64,000 nucleotides of DNA, from NCBI GenBank assembly GCA_020744425.1, contig JAGMUV010000030.1, positions 186,001 through 250,000 on the forward strand, read 5' to 3'. The DNA is from Dactylonectria macrodidyma (lineage: Eukaryota; Ascomycota; Sordariomycetes; Hypocreales; Nectriaceae). Below, one piece after another: positions 57,860 to 64,000 of the stretch (position 1 is the first letter of the stretch; each line of letters begins with the position of its first letter). The notes below the pieces were generated by a model. That model had not been told where the DNA came from. It worked only from the letters and a program-made list of their open reading frames with translations, and made no database searches. Made by a program: the position numbers and the translations under genes.

Positions 57860-60250
57860 TCATCTGAAAGACTCGTTCCTGGTAACAGCCAAGAAAGTCA
57901 AGCTCCAATACTGAACAATGTTGGTCTCAGTGGGGGTCTCCCCCGTCGACTGCGCGTCCACCAAGGGGACGGCGTTGAACCTCCCGTCCGAGTACCGCCA
58001 GCTCCAGACTTCGGAGCCCAGGTTGCGCCGGTTCTCATCGATGACGTCCCAGAGACGGTTATACGCCGCCACGACCTTGGAGTGGAGGGCCTCGTCAGCG
58101 CAAAAGTCCGGAACCGACTCGGCGCCGCGTTCGCATCGGCCGAGCTGCCGCTCCAGGCCCGCCGCCATCATGGAGAGCTGCCAGGACCAGACCACGGTGC
58201 CGTGGTAGGACGAGCTGGTGAAGTTGGCGGAGTACGCGGGCGCACCACCGTAGGCGGGGTTGGCGACGAGAAGGCCCACGTCGGTGGTCAGGCCCGCGGG
58301 AAAGGGTCGCAGGATGTGGTCGGCCGTCTGCGACAGGAAGCCGCTCAACTGTTCCTGGTCAGTGGTGTTGAGGAGGAAGTGACGGAAGCAGTCGTCCGTG
58401 TTCATGACGCGGACTATGTCGATTCCGTTGTCGGCGTCGAGTGCGACGCCGTAGAATGTGACGGAGGAGTTGATGCCGTCGGACTGCGAGGGAAAGGCGA
58501 AGGTGTTGGACTCGACGTAGTCATCGAGCAGGGCCCGAGCTTCGTCTTGCTCGACGGTGACCTCGAAGAAGCGTAGAGTCTCGTCTTCCCAGATCTGGGC
58601 CGCATTAGCCGCTTCTTTGGCCCAGTCAGGGTGTTCGGGGAAGAACCCGGCTTCCGCGAGGGCGGAGATGGCGAGTAGGGCGGCGGGGGCGATGGCGGTG
58701 TTTACGTTGTAAGGGATGCGGCCGCCCCCGAGGCCGTAGATACTGTCACGCCATTCGCCGGTGAGCTCGCCGTCCTTGAGGTGGACGAGGTTCGCCTTGA
58801 TTTGACCACCCGGAGCTGCGAAAGCTGCTGTATTGTTCATGATCTTCTCGGCGTTGATGAGAGCCAGCTGGTGATAGGTCAACCCTTTGTTGTCGGGATT
58901 GATACTTGCCTCCGTGGTCATGAACTCGGAAGCGCGCCCTCTACCCTCTGCATTCTTGACGAAGTAGTCTCTCAGCAGGACCGGTAAGAAATAGTCGGTG
59001 TCAATCATATGGTAGTCGTAACTCGGGTCCGACGATATGATATTCCGCTGAAGGTTGATGAAGGTCGCGAAGTCGCCGATGCCTTCTTCGTGGGCGGCAC
59101 TCCCGTCGTGCTTGTTGATGCGCTCCAAGACTGCTGCAATGCCCGCTTCGAACGCACCGCCCTCTCCCGTGCTGAGGATCGCCTCCATGAGCAGCATCGA
59201 GATCATGCTGTCACGGCCGAAGTAGGTCAAGAAGCGCCAACCGCCAGCGAGCAGCTTATCCCGGTAGGAAAGGAATGACATGGACTTTGTCCAGTCCGGC
59301 AACTGGTCAACAAGGTCCTGAGACCGCTCATTGAGAAGCTCCGACGGACTCAGCCGTTCAAGTTGGGGATAGTTGAAAGACCCGTTGAACATGTACGTTC
59401 CGGCTTCGAAGTCGACCATTCGGTTTCTCAGTGTGACAGATGCGTCGTCTTCGGCTGGTGCAAAGGACAGGGTGGTAGTAGTGGCATTGTCGAGCCAGAG
59501 TCGCGACAGAGAGACACCTTGGCCGTCAACCTCGGAGAATTCCAAAGCATCTTGGATGAGAGGATAGAGATGACTTGCTCCCTCCGTGAAGTCACGAATG
59601 GTGCGGATACTGCCGAAGATGGGTACCACAAGCGACGCTGAAGAGTTGAACTTGATATGGCCCGTGACGCCAACTACCGGATTCTCAGAGTCACCATCGT
59701 CCTCATAAATCGGATCAAGGGTGTAGCCTGTCGTTGTCGAGTTCACGAGAGAGATGGCCAATGAGCCGTTGAGCCCATTCTGTGGTTGGAAGAACGAAAC
59801 GATGCCACTATTGCCGGCAGGCCACGCAATCTAGAGCAGATATTAGCGTTCTACCTCTATCTACATCGACAGCGGAAGATGAAGGACTCTCACCAGTAGC
59901 CGTGGTCCAATAAGTGCCAAGTTGCTTTCTGGGAGTGGGCTTGTCACGACAACTTGCGAGGCGGAGTGGCAGTCGGTGTAGAAGTAATTGATGTACGGTG
60001 GATCGCTGAGGTCAAACCGGAGAGGCTCGTCAGCGCATTTGTCCGATGGCGGTGACGGGCTCCCCGATCGAGCTAGATTGCAGGAGTGATGGCGACCTCT
60101 GAGACGTGCGAGTAGTGAGTAACCTGGTACAGACTGGGTCTGATCGAAGAGGAACGCAACCTACGTGTCGTGCTTCTGGCCACACAAGCTGGCCTCCACG
60201 CAAGCCCCGAAGAGCACTGCACCGGTAACAGTCACCACTGAGAATTTCAT
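57860..60250 (-). CDS. Secreted six-hairpin glycosidase-like protein
   Basis: Exons 60250-60165, 60098-59894 and 59830-57860 on the minus strand; introns 66 and 63 bp; 753 residues. The start MKFSVVTVTGAVLFGACVEA is a classic signal peptide. Many N-x-S/T sites agree with secretion. Around residues 290-310 it reads GGWRFLTYFGRDSMIS, resembling the (W/Y)FGRD-type motif of amylo-1,6-glucosidase and other six-hairpin glycosidases. Further on are YHMIDTDYFLP, GEWRDSIYGLGGGRIPYNVN and YHGTVVWSWQ, typical of an alpha/alpha toroid with acidic active-site residues. The substrate is unknown; a debranching-like alpha-glucosidase activity on secreted polysaccharide is one possibility. Without the two upstream exons the protein would lack an ATG and signal. 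Confidence 0.78.
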
Positions 60251-61371
60251 GTGAGATGATTGAAGCTCTGAGGCTTGGAAGAGTTAAGTTGCAGCTCAAT
60301 GTCGTGTTCCGCATTTGTTTTTCACTCAAAATCTTCAGACGTCGTTGACGATGATGTCTCCTCATATACTCAGGTTCCCGGCAACACTGGAACATCCGGG
60401 AGTCTCAGCGCCGCATGGCCCAAATCACCGATATGTGCCATGCGGGCTGAATCTGCCAACGGGCCGAATCTGCCAACGGGCCGAATCAAAGAAAGAGTCA
60501 AGGCGGTTGTGGCCTTTCCATGTCGAGAAGCTGCGACGATGTAGGCGCGTTGGCGGCGGGCCTAGAGAGGATGCATTAGGCTTTAAACCCCCCCCCCCCC
60601 CCCCATTATCCCTAGGTTTGCGCTAGTATGATGACCAGGGCAGCATGTGGGGACGCCAAAGAACCGGGGAAGGGCCGGAGGCCACGATGCCCGGGAGACG
60701 ATGCGGAGATGTGGGAGGGGTGATCCTTGTTGCGAAGCAGTCAGTGATCCAAGGGATTCCAGAGCAGTGAGAGCGAGGGAGGGCAAAAGTCGGGCGTGTG
60801 TCTATCTCCCCGATCTGTCTTTATGGCCTGCTAACTAGACGGTTGAGTGGGGGCATTGATCCTGCTGATCCGCCACACCGCGTCATGCCGCGGTGTTAGC
60901 TCTAAGTCCGCGACATTTAGTCGCCTGTTTTCTTCGACTGCAGCCTGATGAATGGACCCATCCCAGCATGGCGTCGGGGGAGTTAAACACCATCCCGAAG
61001 CTTCACTAACAAGCCAATCACATTGCCCCCGCCCCCCCTTCTAGTGATTCCCTTACTTGGCGTGCTTACCTTTACTTGAGTAGCATCTCCAGATCATCGG
61101 AATGCGGAGAGATATCCGACTTTGTGGCCTCTTGGGGAAAAGTTTATACGTTTGGGCCAACAACGGCACGAGACAACGCATTTGCGTCTCCACAGGATGC
61201 AGAGCGACTATCCGGCTATCATTGAACAGGTCCAAGATAACCATGTATATAAACCTGTTTCTGAGAGTGAGTATGTGTTACTCTCTTTATAACTACTTAT
61301 CTTTCCAAGACCTTGATTTAACCGGGAAAACCTTTCACTAGTATCACTATTGCAATAAAGTCCAAAACATC
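60251..61371. other. Intergenic region with poly-C run
   Basis: Upstream region of the glycosidase gene and of the DUF2961 fragment. It contains GGGCCGAATCTGCCAAC direct repeats near 60440-60485 and a C17 run (60588-60604). No gene is seen; frames shorter than 105 codons lack motifs. Confidence 0.55.
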
Positions 61372-61644
61372 ATGAATAATTTCAGCTCCTCCCTCGGCAG
61401 CGACCTCCTTAGTAATGCTGCAAAGTTGAAAACGGCGCGCACCGGTCGCGTCTCCAGTTGGGACCACAGCGGTCTTAACGAAGATGCCTGGGTGATCCAA
61501 CCAGGGGAGACGGCTGTCTTGGCGGACCTCGAGGGACCTGGCACCATCACCTACCTGTGGTTCGTCCAGACATGCTGCCGCATCATCGGCCCCTGCCTCA
61601 TCCCATACTCCAGTGAGATTTGCGGCGCTTGTGATGCCATTTGA
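61372..61644 (+). pseudogene. Truncated DUF2961 (GH172-like) gene
   Basis: ATG at 61372 opens MNNFSSSLGSDLL..., then RVSSWDHSGLNEDAWVIQPG and ADLEGPGTITYLWFVQTC, the characteristic N-terminal pattern of DUF2961 proteins (S.D..G.N.D...I.PGE...L.DI.GPG.I.H.W). These are secreted or cytosolic glycan-degrading enzymes in fungi and bacteria. Only about 85 residues remain, against a usual 350 or more; the frame ends at TGA 61644 and I find no continuation. It has lost its 3' part, possibly through rearrangement with the adjacent Helitron fragment. Confidence 0.65.
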
Positions 61645-62083
61645 CATAATTGCTATAGCGATTAATATACAACTAACTAGCATATGTGAGGTTTAGCAAG
61701 TGCTCGCCGGGCTATTAAAAAATATGCTGACACCCTCACCGGCGGTGGGGAGGGTGTAATACAGTCCGAAGGATGTATCTCTATGACATGATATTTCATA
61801 CTAAAAACTCTGGCTGTTCCCTGGTGCTCCGTGAACCATGCTCCTCTCCTGCGTGCGTGACTGTGTCCTTTTTTCGCCCTCTCTGTGTTCTATAGCGACC
61901 TCATCAAGAAAAAAGAGGTTGGAATAGTGGCTGGTCAAGTTGCTGTTGCTTGCGCCGGTCCTGGTCGCGGACTTTCATCAAAACACCTGCTAATCTGTTA
62001 GGACTTATAGAGCCTCAAGCGTGAATAACATGATGGAACTCTACTTGCCATCAGGTAGCTTCTCATAGTGGAGAGATGCCCGT
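61645..62083. other. Intergenic junction region
   Basis: Lies between the truncated DUF2961 gene and the truncated Helitron. No gene is visible. A GC-rich hairpin-like CACCCTCACCGGCGGTGGGGAGGGTG at 61733-61758 could be a terminator or a terminal structure. Confidence 0.45.
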
Positions 62084-63632
62084 TCAAATGGGGCATCGAT
62101 CATTAACCCGTCTAAATTCATTTATCGGTGTTCTCCGAATGTCTGGCATTTCAAGCTGATGTTGTTGTGTCAACGGTCGTACAGTAAGCGATTCATCGCG
62201 CTCTTCGCGCTCTTCGCCAAGAACGTGCGAATGTAATGCTTCCATCTCTGTATCCTCTGGTAGTAGATCTGGCACTGCAGACTGGTCAACCTCATCTGGC
62301 TCAACATCGTCATTCTCCACGGTACCCAAATTAGCTGAAAGAGGATCGGTGGCTTCCGCAGTAGCAACCTGATCAAGTACACCACCATCTTCAGGCAGCA
62401 CTGACATCCGCTTCTGGCAGACAGTAATATCTCGGTAGCCCGGGTGGTTATTCGACAGGAAATCCAGCCACTCCTGGAGACAACGACGGCGTACGCGGAA
62501 CTGGCGTCTGAATTGGCGGTTAAGGTGGGCATGTTCGCTTGTATTCGGAGGGCGCAGCAGGATAACATCTAATTCAGGGGGTAAAAGGGGAAGTTGGCGA
62601 TACACTTTGCCAACATCGCGGAGAAAGTGCACAATATGGCCACGATACTTGTATTGCTGCCCTCGAACCTGCATCACGTTCACGAACACATGAACTGGAG
62701 CAATTAGCATCTCTTCTACTATTGTCAATTGGGGGAGGAACGCAGGGATTAAGCCAAAATCCAAGTGATTTTCGGCTGAAAAAAACAAAGGCTCATCCTC
62801 CTTTTTGTTCTCGTCCTTGGCAATGCAACGCTTGCAAAAACCATCTTTCAAGCCCATATCAAACCATGTCTCCTGACAGCGGGCGCAGTGTTCCATTCGG
62901 TCGTTTTCCAGCTCCGTCCAGAACTTCTGCAGGAGCTCCTTATTGTGAGGGAACGATCATGTGACTTTCATACTTTATGAATAGTCTCATTTAACTTATG
63001 AACATTTGTGTAAATAGCTTAAGTCAGAGTTTTCCTTAGGAATCTCTTTCTCTCCTCGTAAACAATCATTTTGCCCAAGTCGCACTCGACCTCGTTCGTG
63101 CTCTTGTCCCGTCACACTTATCTCTGTCAGACAACGGGCAATGGGACAGATCACGCATCCAGTCAGGATCCGGAAGCTCGAAATCTCGACGTTGCATGAA
63201 AGGTGAGCGGGGATGTCTCCCCCGGGCTGGTCTCGGCCAAATAGGAAAACTCGGCACCGGAGATTCGATCGGCGTTCCAAGTCGTACGCCTTCTTGAGAA
63301 GCAATTGAGGGACCTGGTGGGGAAGTAATCGACGCGCCTGCTCGTGGTGACGTGGCAATTGGTGTTCCCAGCAGAATAGATTCTTGTGGGTTAATTATTG
63401 TACGTAATTGCAAGTCTATCAATGGCAATCCTTCTCGACGTATTGGGGATAACTCAGCTTGTTCTGCAGAACGCTTAGAGGCGCCTGAGGCTTGCCGATT
63501 CCTACAGTCGAGACAGTTAACCGTAAGCCTTCCACATGATATGGAAGGACTTTTCTTCGAAATGAATTGATCTGCCGGCTTCTCCTGCTTGCAGTTCCTG
63601 CAAGCCTTCGTTGAAGGGATAGAATCAGCCAT
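62084..63632 (-). pseudogene. Truncated second Helitron transposase copy
   Basis: Starts at ATG 63632 (MADSIPSTKACRNCKQEKP) with the same Cys-rich N-terminus as the Helitron at 25969. It continues through CARCQETWF, RGQQYKYRGHIVHFLRDVGK and LEMPDIRRTPINEF, then leaves homology and stops at 62084. Rep and helicase domains are missing. The frame is interrupted by a 173-bp LTR-like insertion (62944-63116). Its uninterrupted sequence across the positions of the piggyBac and hAT insertions confirms that those are insertions in the other copy. N-terminal protein identity looks about half, so the copies are not recent duplicates. Confidence 0.85.
62944..63116. mobile_element. Solo LTR-like insertion
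   Basis: A 173-bp segment with TGTGAGGG...CCGTCACA ends flanked by a perfect 5-bp duplication CTTAT (62939-62943 and 63117-63121). TG...CA termini plus 5-bp duplication indicate a solo LTR. Removing it with one duplication rejoins the Helitron frame (RDK to ELLQKFW on the minus strand). It is not similar to the LTRs at 5167 and 12357. Confidence 0.75.
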
Positions 63633-64000
63633 GACTATGTTGGATTGGAGGGACGGTTTGATGAGGAAGGACGGCGCGTTGGCCACATTGTGTCGTCGTT
63701 GGCAGGCCGACAACGCAGACCGTCCATGTCGAGTGGAGACACAACTGACCAGTCCCCGTTGAGTGGGGACACAAGACACATCTGACCAATGAGAGACGAG
63801 CTTATACTTCGAGTTATCGTCGTAATAGAAAGTCCTTCGGACTGAATAAAATAATGCGAAAGGCAGTTATCTTACGTAATTAGTTGCCCTCCGTAGAGTT
63901 CCTTTTCCTAACCCTAATAATCCCTATACAGTTCCTTTTCATAATTTGCTGGAGTACAGTTCTACTGTACCAAGCGTTACTTGTAATTTACTAAATTACA
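63633..64000. other. Upstream flank of the truncated Helitron
   Basis: Contains a near-repeat GTTGAGTGGGGACACAA / CGAGTGGAGACACAA (63690-63776), then AT-rich sequence to the window edge. No gene is seen. The Helitron 5' end should be here but I cannot identify it. Confidence 0.4.

Noticed and set aside
58082..58576. 164-codon plus-strand frame opposite the glycosidase
   Set aside because: An antisense shadow of a strongly supported gene, with no recognisable domain.

Overview
The window looks like chromosomal DNA of a filamentous ascomycete (Pezizomycotina, perhaps Eurotiales-like; the order is a guess). Reconstructed genes have 51-97 bp GT-AG introns, most with CTAAC-type branch points. The first 18.5 kb is an AT-saturated, transition-mutated block typical of RIP (repeat-induced point mutation). 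The protein families (DUF3435 recombinase, HeLo domain, kinase-ankyrin, Helitron, piggyBac, Tad-like LINE) are characteristically fungal.

Layout. 1-18,540 is a RIP-degraded transposon graveyard: a Ty3/gypsy pol fragment (1-2,470), a complete chromovirus LTR retrotransposon with 175-bp LTRs and a perfect 5-bp target duplication (5,167-12,531), and long frames legible only if TAA/TAG are read as former Gln/Trp codons. The sharp edge at about 18,540 opens normal-composition DNA: a Myb/SANT-type regulator (20,444-22,595), a solitary tandem-chromodomain fragment (about 23.2-23.6 kb), then a Helitron (25,969 to about 34.8 kb). The Helitron transposase is split by a piggyBac element with an intact transposase and by a hAT-type non-autonomous element; removing both restores one frame.

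34.9-39.9 kb holds a divergent pair: a HeLo-domain pseudokinase and an active-looking kinase with near-identical ankyrin repeats. The domain logic recalls MLKL/RIPK cell-death pairs. 41.0-52.7 kb is a large inverted repeat of two head-to-head LINEs around a small TA-flanked MITE. Their outer 3.7 kb look identical, the inner 1.7 kb differ, the reverse-transcriptase core is replaced by a TIR-bounded insert in both, and the target-site duplications are swapped between the copies, a footprint of inversion by recombination.

53.4-56.7 kb encodes a six-exon DUF3435 tyrosine-recombinase-type protein (the Starship captain family) with a complete R/K/HxxR/H/Y set, zinc-finger-like region and two C-terminal chromodomains. 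57.9-60.3 kb is a secreted six-hairpin glycosidase-like enzyme. The right end carries a truncated DUF2961 (GH172-like) gene and a truncated second Helitron copy with a solo LTR inserted in frame.

How it fits together: most of the window is mobile DNA in two states, old RIP-saturated repeats on the left and younger un-RIPed nested elements on the right, around a few host genes whose likely themes are chromatin recognition, regulated cell death and carbohydrate degradation. Exon boundaries were placed by eye from splice signals and frame continuity; domain names rest on motif recognition, not searches.
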